A DNA stretch of 64,000 nucleotides, from NCBI GenBank assembly GCA_004299235.1, contig SCQL01000019.1, forward strand, positions 1 to 64,000, in the 5' to 3' direction. Source of the DNA: a bacterium (GTDB taxonomy: Bacteria > Chloroflexota > Dormibacteria > Dormibacterales > Dormibacteraceae). The position numbers were made by a program, and so were the translations under genes. The notes under the pieces are model-generated. The model had not been told where the DNA came from, did not search any database, and saw nothing but the letters and a program-made list of their open reading frames with translations. Shown here piece by piece: positions 8,187 through 18,100 of this stretch (position 1 is the first letter of the stretch; every line of letters begins with the position of its first letter).

Positions 8187-9511
8187 GCACTGTCATCGCG
8201 AGCAGCGCTTGGCTTGACCAGGAGCAACGGCGCCTTGACGCGGGTGCATTCCGTGAAGGTGGACAGGCCGTCCGAGCGCGAATTAGAGGCTTGGGCGCTC
8301 CGGTACGACGACTGGATCGGGTTGCGTCTATCTACAGCGAATCAAGATTCGCTCGGACGTACGTACCTGATCCAACTCGGGGCCTTCCGTATCTGACGGG
8401 CTCGGACATGCTCCTGCTAGATCTTCAGGGCCTGCTGCAGATATCCCGCGCGCGAACGAAGCAGGCTAGCGCTCTACGCATATTGGAGGGGTGGACGCTA
8501 ATCTCGTGCTCCGGCACGATAGGGCGCACCGCCTTTGTGCGGCGCGAGATTGCCGGCCACATCCTCTCCCACGATGTGATCCGGGCTGTACCCCACGACG
8601 GTGACATCAAGAAGGGCTATTTATTTGCCTTCTTATCGTCGCGTCAGGCCTTAGCGATGATCCGACAGAAGACCTACGGAAGTGTCGTCCAACACATTGA
8701 GCCGGGACACATCGCGGATCTCCCCGTGCCAACACCGGACTCCGCTGATGAGGACAACATCGATCGGCTCGTGTGCACCGCTGCTGAAGCGCGGACCGAA
8801 GCAGCAATGCTGCTCGACGCGGCGAGTGCCCATTTCGATTCGCTTGGTCCCCACTTCACCTATACGCAAGAACACCAACGCGCCGAGGGTGTTATCACAA
8901 AGGTCCGCCCCGGTCGGCGGCTAGATGCCTTTCATCATGTCGGGTGGGCCTCGCAGACTAACTTGTCCGACGGCGACCATTTGGGGGACCTCGGTCCGGT
9001 GTCACGCCCCGGCATGATCAAGCGGGTATTTGTTGAGCGAGGGGTGCCGTTCATTTCCGGCGTTGACGTATATCAAGTGAGGCCACCGTTCCGAACCCGA
9101 CTGATGACCCTGGAGGCAGAGCGCGCCAATGCTTTAGTCACCGCCGGGCAGATTGTGGTGCAGCGGTCGGGACAAAGGTACGGGCTACTCGGGCGACCGG
9201 CGCTGATCGGTCGGCGCCTGGATGGCTACGCAGCATCGGACCACCTTATGCGCATCTCCCCGGTAAGCCCGGAGGCTAGGGCACGCATCTTTGCATTTCT
9301 GCGATCAGAGCTTGGCCGGCGGTCTCTGCTCCGGACGAGCTACGGCACGTCGATCCCCACGCTAAATCCGGATGGTCTTGCCGACCAACGGGTGCCGGCA
9401 CTGCCTCTCGAACTTGTAAGTGCCGCCGAACGCGCCCTTCAATTGCGAGAGCAAGCTGACGCCGATGAGGAACAGGCGATCCGCAAGGTCGAGGCGTGGC
9501 TCGACTCGTAG
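8183..9511 (+). CDS. mad5: HsdS-like target recognition subunit (MAD5-like)
   Basis: A 442-residue protein with the two-half plan of type I specificity subunits. Target-recognition segments include YLTGSDMLLLDLQGLLQIS and WTLISCSGTIGRTAFV in the first half. A corresponding set in the second half has PFISGVDVYQVRPPFRT and QIVVQRSGQRYGLLG. Each half ends with helical spacer material (about residues 200-220 and 410-440). It pairs with the methyltransferase to set sequence specificity. Start and stop overlap both neighbours (4 bases upstream, 16 bases downstream), so translation is coupled. In MADS the S-type subunit is MAD5; here it follows the methyltransferase directly, with no genes between. 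Confidence 0.8.
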   Translation: MSTVIASSAWLDQEQRRLDAGAFREGGQAVRARIRGLGAPVRRLDRVASIYSESRFARTYVPDPTRGLPYLTGSDMLLLDLQGLLQISRARTKQASALRILEGWTLISCSGTIGRTAFVRREIAGHILSHDVIRAVPHDGDIKKGYLFAFLSSRQALAMIRQKTYGSVVQHIEPGHIADLPVPTPDSADEDNIDRLVCTAAEARTEAAMLLDAASAHFDSLGPHFTYTQEHQRAEGVITKVRPGRRLDAFHHVGWASQTNLSDGDHLGDLGPVSRPGMIKRVFVERGVPFISGVDVYQVRPPFRTRLMTLEAERANALVTAGQIVVQRSGQRYGLLGRPALIGRRLDGYAASDHLMRISPVSPEARARIFAFLRSELGRRSLLRTSYGTSIPTLNPDGLADQRVPALPLELVSAAERALQLREQADADEEQAIRKVEAWLDS

Positions 9512-12500
9512 AGGTGGCCGGCGCGGAAGGCCCTGCGAACGATTCCGAGCGAATCGCCGTACGCCAGTTTGTCGGTCAGCTACCCGCCGACTACTTCGTT
9601 ATTCCGAACTTTGTCTTAGAGGAGCGTGGTGGGCAGCGATTCGAGTACGACGTTGCGATTGTGGCTCCGCACGGAGTGTATGCGGTCGAGCTCAAGGGTT
9701 GGCGCGGCTCGATTTATGGGGACGCGGTCGAGTGGTCGGTGAATGGTAGAACCCGCAAGGCGCCGACGATGCTCATCGAACGCAAGGCGAAGGTTCTCAA
9801 ATCACACCTCATCGACGCCCAACAGGCCTGGGCACGTGTTCGAGTCGAGTCGATGGTTGTCCTTACGGACGCCGCCGTTCGGCTTGATTTGGCGGAGGGG
9901 AGCGGCGACCGAGTCTTCGATATGGCAGCGTGCATGAGTTTTCTTCAGGGCCCCGAGAGCATCAGACAGGGCAAGGGGTCAATCGCGGAATTCGCCCCTG
10001 AAATCGCGCGCTCGATAGCGTCGATCGGGCGCACCCGCAAGCCGGAGTTGACATTTGGGGACTATGTCGTCATCGAGGCGCTCGAGCAGAGTGATGACGA
10101 GACGATCTACCGAGCTCGAAATCGAGATATGCCAGCTGCCCCGGAAGTCCTACTTCGTGTCGTTACATTGTCGCCATACCTCCTCACCGAACAGCAGAAG
10201 TCTCTCCGGAAGGCTCAACTCTTCCGTGAGGCAGAGGCGCTGCTGACCATGGGTAGCCACCCAAATGTGGTAGCCGCCCGATCGGTTTTCACGGACGACA
10301 TCGGACGTGTCGTTCTTGTGAACGATGCGAGCGAGGGGCGAAGCCTTCGGCAGAGGTTGATGAACGGAACGCCACTGGCCGTTGAAGAGCGACTCGAGAT
10401 CCTAATCGGCCTCGCCCGCGGTCTGCGGCACGCTCACTCGCATGGCGTCATCCATCGACAGGTGGCACCACAAAACGTCTTGCTGGATGACCGAGGGACC
10501 GCGCAACTCGCCCACTTCGGCCTAGCCAAACTCTTGAAGCCGGAAGCTGGGACTGTGTGGGAGTCCGATGCGGTATCGCCGACCGTGGCGCCGTACTTAG
10601 CCCCTGAGCTTGCCGACGCAGACCTCGGTCCTCCGTGCCCTGGCACGGATTTGTTCGGTCTTGGTTGTATCGCGTACGAGCTGTTCGCTGGACACGCGCC
10701 ATCCCTAGCCGGCGGAAACAAAGACTCAGTCGCCTCGATGGACCGTCCCGACGGAGCTCCAGCCGGCCTTTGGGAACTACTCCCCGACCTGCTTAGGTTT
10801 GATCCCGCCGCTCGAGCAGGAGACACGGCTGCGATTGTTCAAGCACTTGAGTCTCTGAACCGTAAGGGTCGGACACCTTCCACCGGCCCCAAGAATGAGT
10901 ACAAACCTGGAGATCTTATAGACGGAAAGTTCGAGGTTCGGTCTCGACTCGGTGAAGGCGGATTCTCGAGCGTCTACCGCGTCTATCACGCCATCGAGGA
11001 TCGGGAGTTCGCCCTGAAGATTTTCAACGCTGGGAGCTTCGAAAAGCTGCAGCGAGAAACCCAAGTGCTTAGGACCATCAACCACCCTCATGTGGTGAAG
11101 GTGATTTGGGCTGATCAGACGCAGACCAAGCAGTGGTATTTGGTAAGTGAGCTGGTGGACGGCCAGCCCCTATCGGACTACATAGGAACCGCAAAAAAGC
11201 TCGGGCCGCAGGAAGCCGTTCGTGTTGTCCTCGATCTGCTCGGGGCTTTAGAAGCGATCCATCCTGACGAGCAGCGTATCGCCCAGCTAAAGGAGGCGGG
11301 CTCAAATCGAGATCTCACGACCGACGAGTTCAACGAGCTCCAATCGTTGCAGCAACGAGGCGTTGTGCACCGTGACATCAAACCTCAAAACCTAATGCTT
11401 ACCGAGCAAGGCGTGGTGCTGATTGACTTCAACATCGCCTCGAGAGCCGGCGCTCCAGTAGTGACCGTTTCAGGAACGCCTCCTTACCAACCGCCTGATG
11501 CTAACTACACGCGATGGACCGTGAGTACGGACCTGTTCGCCACTGGGGTCGTCCTCTTCGAGCTGCTGTGTGGCGACCATCCCTATGAAGACGGCCACCC
11601 GCGTAATGACCGATTACCTCGCGATCCGAGGTCGATGCGCCCAGAGCTCTCAGAGGAGATGTCGGAGTTCCTCCTCAAGGCCTGCGCTCCTGAATCCGAA
11701 CAGAGATTCCAATCCGCTAGGGAGATGCGAGCAGCACTGGCCTCGATAGATGTCGTGGTGTCCAACACCGCATCGGAAGTTCATGTGGGACTGCCATCTC
11801 GGCTAGCAGCCTTACTGGCGGCAAGCCCACCAAATGTCAATCCATTTGTCAGGGAATTCTTGTCTCTTGCCAGCCAGGCCCGTCTCACGAATAAGAACGC
11901 GAGAGGACTGAATGACCTTGCCGAAGTGACCTACGTGGAAACCCGCCTCGATGCCGAGTTAACGGACGCCATTCTCGAAGGCCGGCATCAGTTGGTGGTG
12001 ATCACCGGCAACGCTGGAGACGGAAAGACCGCTTTCATTCAACAGGTAGAGTCGCAAGCGTTGCAACGCGGTGCTAAGCGCCTTGAGCAGTCGGCGAACG
12101 GCGGCCGCCTGCGCTTCATGGCGCGAGACGTGATCACTGTGTACGACGGTAGTCAGGACGAAGACGACAAAGCCAGTGACGAGGTTCTGCACACCTTCTT
12201 TGCGCCGTTTGCGGCCCAGGGTGCTTCAGATGGCTCGGTGCGAGTCGCAGCCATTAATGAGGGGCGGTTGCGGGACTTTGTCCTCGGCTTCCGTGACCGA
12301 TACCCGCGGCTTGTTGACGTATTGGTGGAGCTGGATGACGCGGCTTATCGTTCGGAAGATCAAGCCATCGCGCTCGTCAACCTGAACTGGCGCTCTGTTA
12401 CAGCCGGTGGTTACGAATCAATCTTCAGTCGCCAGGTGCATGCGGTAGTCAGCGGCCCATTCTGGGAGAAGTGCCAGGCATGCGATTTCCGCGCAAGATG

Positions 12501-13560
12501 CCCCATCAAGCACAACGTTGATACGTTGCGCGACAGCACTGCAGGTCCTGTGGTTATAGAACGACTCCGCCGCTTGGTCGACCTCGTACGGCTTCGCCAG
12601 CGACGCCATCTGACGATGCGGGATATTCGCTCGCTCATTTCGTTTCTACTCTTCCGAGACCGCACATGTGAAGAGATCGCTGAAGCTCTTCAAAGTGATG
12701 ATCCGTTAGTGGTCGCAAACCTTGCCTACTTCCAGGCTGTGGGCGCACTGGGGCAACCGGCTGGCAGTGTTGTTGATCGCTCGGCGCTTCTGCTGGCGGA
12801 GGCGGACATTGCCCTCGTAGCTAGTCCTGTCGAGGATCGCGCCGTAGCTCTCGGCAAGTTGCCACGGCGCTTGGCTGTCCCAACGAGGGAGAGCGACCAT
12901 CCAGCGGAGTTACTGCTTGAGGCACAAAGGCGCGCGGGATACGGGTACGAGAGCGACGCAGCGCAGTCGTCTCGGATTCTGCAAGGACTCAGAAGGCTTG
13001 TCTTCTTCGAGCGGAGCGATGAGAAGTGGTGGGACATGGTGCCCTACCGCAAGCTCCAAGCCCTGGAGAAGGCTCTCGAGCCCAATGCTGAGAATGCCCG
13101 TCAATCCCTGGGTGCGGAGATCATTACCGCCTTATCCACGTCAGAAGGCATCGATGACGTTACACGCGCTTCTCAGGCGTTGTGGCTTGCCACCACCGAC
13201 GAGACCGAAGTCGGAGTCAAGTCATACAAGCGTTTCGCCGCCAGCGACTTCAATGTCCGCATAGCCGCTGCGCAACGGCCCTATGTGGAGGCTGCCCCCG
13301 ACCACCTCGAGTTGATCCACTCGCCAAGCGGGATTGTCCTGGGCGTGACTGTTGATGTGCTTGAGGTTCTCGAACGACTTCAAGAGGGTCACGTGCCTTC
13401 GCTCGAAGAGGCACGTGGATTGCTGGTCAATCTCAAACTGTTCAAGCATCGCCTTCTTGCTCTTCCAACATCTTCCCTTGTACTCGTCGCAGAAGACGGT
13501 GAGTACGAAATCGCGGGACATTTGGATGGCCGTGTGGAGCTTATCGAGGCCAAGAAGTGA
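9496..13560 (+). CDS. mad6: NERD domain / pseudokinase / Ser-Thr kinase / P-loop protein (MAD6, PglW-like)
   Basis: A 1354-residue multidomain protein. Residues about 15-150 are a NERD nuclease-related domain (YDVAIVAPHGVYAVELKGWR, with the E-x-K pair). Residues about 185-430 are a kinase fold with a degenerate active site (HRQVAPQN at 320 in place of HRD, and HFG for DFG). Residues about 471-755 are an apparently active kinase: GEGGFSSVY at 486, HRDIKPQN at 625, DFN at 644. A second ATP-binding module has the Walker A GNAGDGKT at 838-845, and a Cys cluster CQACDFRARC lies near residue 993. PglW of BREX type 2 and MAD6 of MADS share NERD plus kinase. A downstream GTG at 9514 is an alternative start. 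It probably senses infection and signals by phosphorylation. Confidence 0.85.
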   Translation: MARLVEVAGAEGPANDSERIAVRQFVGQLPADYFVIPNFVLEERGGQRFEYDVAIVAPHGVYAVELKGWRGSIYGDAVEWSVNGRTRKAPTMLIERKAKVLKSHLIDAQQAWARVRVESMVVLTDAAVRLDLAEGSGDRVFDMAACMSFLQGPESIRQGKGSIAEFAPEIARSIASIGRTRKPELTFGDYVVIEALEQSDDETIYRARNRDMPAAPEVLLRVVTLSPYLLTEQQKSLRKAQLFREAEALLTMGSHPNVVAARSVFTDDIGRVVLVNDASEGRSLRQRLMNGTPLAVEERLEILIGLARGLRHAHSHGVIHRQVAPQNVLLDDRGTAQLAHFGLAKLLKPEAGTVWESDAVSPTVAPYLAPELADADLGPPCPGTDLFGLGCIAYELFAGHAPSLAGGNKDSVASMDRPDGAPAGLWELLPDLLRFDPAARAGDTAAIVQALESLNRKGRTPSTGPKNEYKPGDLIDGKFEVRSRLGEGGFSSVYRVYHAIEDREFALKIFNAGSFEKLQRETQVLRTINHPHVVKVIWADQTQTKQWYLVSELVDGQPLSDYIGTAKKLGPQEAVRVVLDLLGALEAIHPDEQRIAQLKEAGSNRDLTTDEFNELQSLQQRGVVHRDIKPQNLMLTEQGVVLIDFNIASRAGAPVVTVSGTPPYQPPDANYTRWTVSTDLFATGVVLFELLCGDHPYEDGHPRNDRLPRDPRSMRPELSEEMSEFLLKACAPESEQRFQSAREMRAALASIDVVVSNTASEVHVGLPSRLAALLAASPPNVNPFVREFLSLASQARLTNKNARGLNDLAEVTYVETRLDAELTDAILEGRHQLVVITGNAGDGKTAFIQQVESQALQRGAKRLEQSANGGRLRFMARDVITVYDGSQDEDDKASDEVLHTFFAPFAAQGASDGSVRVAAINEGRLRDFVLGFRDRYPRLVDVLVELDDAAYRSEDQAIALVNLNWRSVTAGGYESIFSRQVHAVVSGPFWEKCQACDFRARCPIKHNVDTLRDSTAGPVVIERLRRLVDLVRLRQRRHLTMRDIRSLISFLLFRDRTCEEIAEALQSDDPLVVANLAYFQAVGALGQPAGSVVDRSALLLAEADIALVASPVEDRAVALGKLPRRLAVPTRESDHPAELLLEAQRRAGYGYESDAAQSSRILQGLRRLVFFERSDEKWWDMVPYRKLQALEKALEPNAENARQSLGAEIITALSTSEGIDDVTRASQALWLATTDETEVGVKSYKRFAASDFNVRIAAAQRPYVEAAPDHLELIHSPSGIVLGVTVDVLEVLERLQEGHVPSLEEARGLLVNLKLFKHRLLALPTSSLVLVAEDGEYEIAGHLDGRVELIEAKK

Positions 13561-15170
13561 ATTCCCTCACTAAGTCTCAAGTCGCTTTCAAGACCGAAGA
13601 GATCACCTATCTCGATCGCAAGTCAATCCTGTTGGATCGAATGCTTCTCCGACTCTTCGAGCTTCTCAGATATGACGGGAGGAAGGTCCATCGACGCCGC
13701 ACTCGCTCTGTTGACGTTGCCACTGTGACGCAGGCAATGCTCGATAACCCGGGCCGTTTTCCAGGTTTTGCGACCCATCCTGATATTGCCCGGGCCTGGC
13801 TCCGAAATGATCTCCTCGAGATCATGAACCGAGGGCGACGTGGCACGGAAGTCGTTGTCGGCCCACGCCCGTTTCATCTCAGCGCGTTCAAACTTGCCAA
13901 TCCGAAGGCCGCCCAGGACTACGGTGCTTCTGATCAAGTTTGGGCTCTGCTGTATCACGCCGATCGTCCGATTCTTGCGCAGCTGAAGGAGTTCTTTGGT
14001 CGGGGACTGGATCCAGCGCTGGACAGATACGACAAATCCACAATCTTGGATTTGGAGACACTGGCAATTCTGGGGCTCGCCGATGACATTGAGGTGAGCC
14101 CAGCAACAGCGGCGCCGGCGGAACCGACGCGACCGCTGTGCATGGCGCAGGGTCGGATTCTGGCGGACGATCTGCGTCGTCTTCTCGCCTACGACGGCAG
14201 CGTGCCGCGCAACGTTCTGGCTGACTACATCCGCAACGTCATCGGGTTGCACTTGGCTCTACTCATGCTCCGCCTGCTTCGGCTTGTCCCGCACAAGGTT
14301 GACGAGGCCCGTCACGCCGGTCCCTCGGTCACGTGCCCGGCCGAGGATCACGCCGTAGCGGACTGCGCCAACTGCCCCTTCGGCGCTGAGATCACGGTCG
14401 ACATGACGGACGATCCTGCGTCGCCACCGGGACTCCTCGCGCGGCGATCAGCCGTCGACCATTACGGTCGTATCCCCGAGTATGTGCGGGCAGTCTTCAC
14501 CGTAAACAGGCTGAAGGACTATGCCCAGGTCTTAACCGCTTCCGGAAGGCGTGCGCACGCGCGGTCACTCGCTGACCTTCTAAGCATTTTGCACGATCCC
14601 CCGTCCGATGCTGAAGGCTTCTTTGGCGCCAGGATTGCCGATGTCCTTACCCGAGACAACGATGGAGACGAGGAAGAAGACCCAATTGTTCGTCAGATTG
14701 TGGCTAGCGACATGACCTCGATGGATCGCTTTGTGGAACTGATCTGTCTCCAGCGCCTTAGGAATGAAGCCAAGCGGGTCACTGAGCTTGTGGACTCCCT
14801 AACTCAAAAGAATCGCCCCGGCGGCTTCCTTCGCCAGACTGTCGGCAGTCGCGCCCCACGATGGTTCGTCATGTCAAGCGGCCTTCTCGAGACGCTGGCT
14901 CAGATTGCAGTTGTCGAGCGAAATGAGGGCCGCCTCGATACCCGCCCAGTACTCCTGGACGACTTTGTGACCTGGCTGCGCCGTAGATACGGCTTCGTCA
15001 TATATGCCCCAACACATCGCGAGGTTCCGCCAGATGAGTACGCAGCCTGGCAGCAGAACGAGCGAGCATTGAGAGATCGCCTGCATGAAATCGGCTTCTT
15101 CGTAGATTTGTCCGATGCATATAACTCCCAGACCCTGAGGCCTCGGTATCAATTGGGGAGCTCTTCGTGA
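13557..15170 (+). CDS. mad7: Unknown defence-operon protein (MAD7-like)
   Basis: A 537-residue soluble protein without a recognisable catalytic motif. It opens with TYLDRKSILLDRMLLRLFEL and is mostly helical. A possible zinc site lies mid-protein (TCPAEDHAVADCANCPFG, cysteines at about 260, 270 and 273). A very acidic linker (NDGDEEEDP) is near residue 365. The GTG start overlaps the stop of the kinase gene and its stop overlaps the next GTG, each by 4 bases, so it is probably needed in fixed ratio with both. Order kinase-unknown-ATPase matches MAD6-MAD7-MAD8. The name is positional; I cannot assign an activity. Confidence 0.7.
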   Translation: MNSLTKSQVAFKTEEITYLDRKSILLDRMLLRLFELLRYDGRKVHRRRTRSVDVATVTQAMLDNPGRFPGFATHPDIARAWLRNDLLEIMNRGRRGTEVVVGPRPFHLSAFKLANPKAAQDYGASDQVWALLYHADRPILAQLKEFFGRGLDPALDRYDKSTILDLETLAILGLADDIEVSPATAAPAEPTRPLCMAQGRILADDLRRLLAYDGSVPRNVLADYIRNVIGLHLALLMLRLLRLVPHKVDEARHAGPSVTCPAEDHAVADCANCPFGAEITVDMTDDPASPPGLLARRSAVDHYGRIPEYVRAVFTVNRLKDYAQVLTASGRRAHARSLADLLSILHDPPSDAEGFFGARIADVLTRDNDGDEEEDPIVRQIVASDMTSMDRFVELICLQRLRNEAKRVTELVDSLTQKNRPGGFLRQTVGSRAPRWFVMSSGLLETLAQIAVVERNEGRLDTRPVLLDDFVTWLRRRYGFVIYAPTHREVPPDEYAAWQQNERALRDRLHEIGFFVDLSDAYNSQTLRPRYQLGSSS

Positions 15171-18100
15171 CAGGCCAAAGGGTCTTGGTCGCGATGCCGG
15201 AAGGAGACGTCCAGGCTGCTTGGCTCGAAGTCCTCCTTGGGCATCTCAAAGAGGAACTGGCTCATGCCGAACCGGGACAGTGTCTAAGGGTTGGCGGCCT
15301 ACCCCGCTCGCTTCTCGAGACAGCAATCGGCTCGCTCTACGCCGGGAATGGCACCACGGTTCGCATCGGGCTCGTTGACCGAACCAGCGGACCCGAGCCG
15401 TGGCGTGTTGGTGTTCACCGGATCGTGGAATATCGGAATCTGGAAGGCCCGGTCGTCCTGGCAGCGATACCCCCTGATGTGAAGCTGGCGGCCGGCGATA
15501 GCGTCGACATATCCGTATTTCGCGAAATTCGCACGGAGAGTCTTGGAGATCTGGTGACCCTGACGCTGTTGGCTCAGCTGAACGGATGGGTGGGGCCTTC
15601 CGTCGAGCTTCTTCTTGAGGACCTTGATAGAAGGGGTTTTGCATTCTCAGAGAGTCAGCAACACGAGTTCCTCGCCACCGTCGCGAGTCAGCCTCGGGAA
15701 GTATGGGCAGTCGGTGCGGCGCTCGGGGTTCTCGGTCTCGTGCCCGATTTCGCGCTGTTTGACCAGCCCGGGGAGATGTCGTTTCGTCTGGGCCAGCGGA
15801 ATCTCCCGGTGGTTAAGGCGCTCGAAGGAAAGTCGGGGACGTTGCTTGAGCGAGTTCTTCGACTTCCGGTCACCGAGCAGCCCTTTCGAGAGAAGCTCTT
15901 CAAGCTCCTAACCAGTTATGGCGGTGATATCGCGCCAGCCCTCCGGGCTATAGCCACTGAACTTCGGTGGCGCGACCTGTCTCTTGATCTCTGGCCATTT
16001 GGCGACGAAGTGGTGCCTCCAGGCGAAATCCGGGTCGAGGTGTCGCCTCTCCGACTCCCACGACGCATTGACGATGGCCTGTTGTTGTGGGACCCCGGGA
16101 CAAAGGTGAAAGTGGGATGGAGTACGACACCACCGCCGGCCGATGTCACCGGCCTTGCAGCCTTCCGAGTGGAGCTCGTGACCTCGGAGCGGGAGGTAGT
16201 CTGGGAGTCTCCCCTCATACGTCGGGGTACCGGCAAGTCCAGTCACCGGAGCCGGACCGTGCGTGACCTCCACGACATTGAGCCCGGCATCCACTTCTTC
16301 CGTGTCACGGCAAATGCCGAGTCTGCCGATCCCTTTCCTGTTCAACCACTGCGTAATCCCGAAGAGGGCGACGGTGGCAAGCGGACTAATGAGACCGAAG
16401 ACTTCCTTGTGCTCGCTCCCAGTGATGTCGGTGAGACTTCGGTCGCACCCACCAGAGCCTACTTCGTGGGTGGGCATACGGAGGCCGAACTGCTCGCGCG
16501 TTCGGCTGCCATTGGGTCTACGCGACCTGTCGATGGAATCGTAATGACCGACGCATCCTGGGACAACAGCATTGAGGCTGCCACCGACGTAGCCACGGCT
16601 ACCCTCAGATTTGATCTGCGCCAGTACACCGTTCGCCTGAGTCAACGGCTCCGGCAGCTCGAAACTCAACTCCTCGCGACGCCAACTCACGGCGGGCACG
16701 TCTACGTCAACCTTGATCGACGGCACGGCGACCCCGAGGTTGTGCCGCTGGTGATGCCGTCGGAATTTGTCGCGGCGCGACAAGATGCGTTTGAAGCTAT
16801 TGGGCGAGCATCGTCTCTTGAGGACGGTGGGCCTGCGGTTTGTCTTGTTGATCTATCGAAGGCGTCGGACCAAATCGAGAGGTATGCCCACGCGTACCTA
16901 GACTGGCTTGTGAACCGCGACGCTCAAGCGCTTCTGGTTGACGTCATTCGTGTGGACCTGGGCCACGCAGGTCGAGTTGCTCTAGTCGCTCCAACTCACC
17001 CGCTCAGACTCCTTTGGATGCTTCAGCATCAAGCCGTCGCGCGTGATTGGATCCGACGACTGGCCGGAGCAGCGTTACCTGTGATGGATCCTATTCAGTT
17101 GTTTCGTGACAGTTTCAATGGGTTCGGGTTGCCGCCGCTGGCCGTTCTCGGTGCAAGCGAAGGCTACGTGGACGCTGGCGTCCTTCCTGGTGGATGGGGC
17201 CTGTATGTACCACCTAGGCTCAGAGACTCACGGACAATGCTCGCCTCGTTGAAGTCACGCCTCGGTGTGGCGGCGGAGCAGCGTGCCGAGACGGATCTCC
17301 AACCTCGGATTTTGGCGGACAAGTTGGAGGCATACCTTCAGCAACATCCCTATACGCCGGCCCTCGTGCTCAACGTCCTAAACCCAGGGGATGGCGGCCT
17401 TGTCGTGGCCGCGCTGATTGACTTGGAGAGCCGCATGATGCGCGCTGATCGCACCCTGCGGTATGAGGTCCGACTGTTTGCGGAGGATCCGTCAACTGAG
17501 GTTGTAGGTGAGGCCTTCCGCGACTTGATGGAACCAGAACGCCAGGTTGCCGAGGCCGCCGCTCGCCTTGCGGGCCCCGGACGATCGTTCTTGTTCCCGA
17601 AGCTCGCCTGGTCGCGCAAGGCAACCGCCCGCTTCCTTGAGGACCCCGAGCGCTTTCCAGCGCACGTAACAATCATTCTCGACGCGTTTCCAGTGATGCT
17701 CCGAGTGGCACGTGTCGACCCGGACGATCGCAGCAGCTTCGTCCATGGTTTGATCCAGGAAGCCCCGCGTCGATTCGTGGGTAGGGGCGACGCCTTCTCA
17801 TGGATACGGCGCCCGGCGCCACGGGCCTGCACCGAACTTGTTGGCGCTCCGGATAGGGCTGCGCTCATTGCAGGTTTGGTTGCCGAAATGGGCTCAACCC
17901 AAGCTGCGGTGTTAGCGCCTGGTGCGGATTCGGAGGCAATCACCGGAGTTTCAGCACTGGACCTCTCTCTGGCCGGCCAAACGTTGTTGTACGCGGCGCA
18001 TTTGGTTTCGACTTGGGTCCTTACGGTCGATTCGAATCTCGGCGTTGACTACTTTGATGCGGCTAGCCGCCAGGAACGCCCCGGTTATCTACTGGATTTC

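Noticed and set aside
6153-9511. Classical type I restriction-modification system
   Set aside because: Methyltransferase and S-type subunits are present, but no HsdR follows; the next genes are NERD/kinase and ATPase genes tightly coupled to them.
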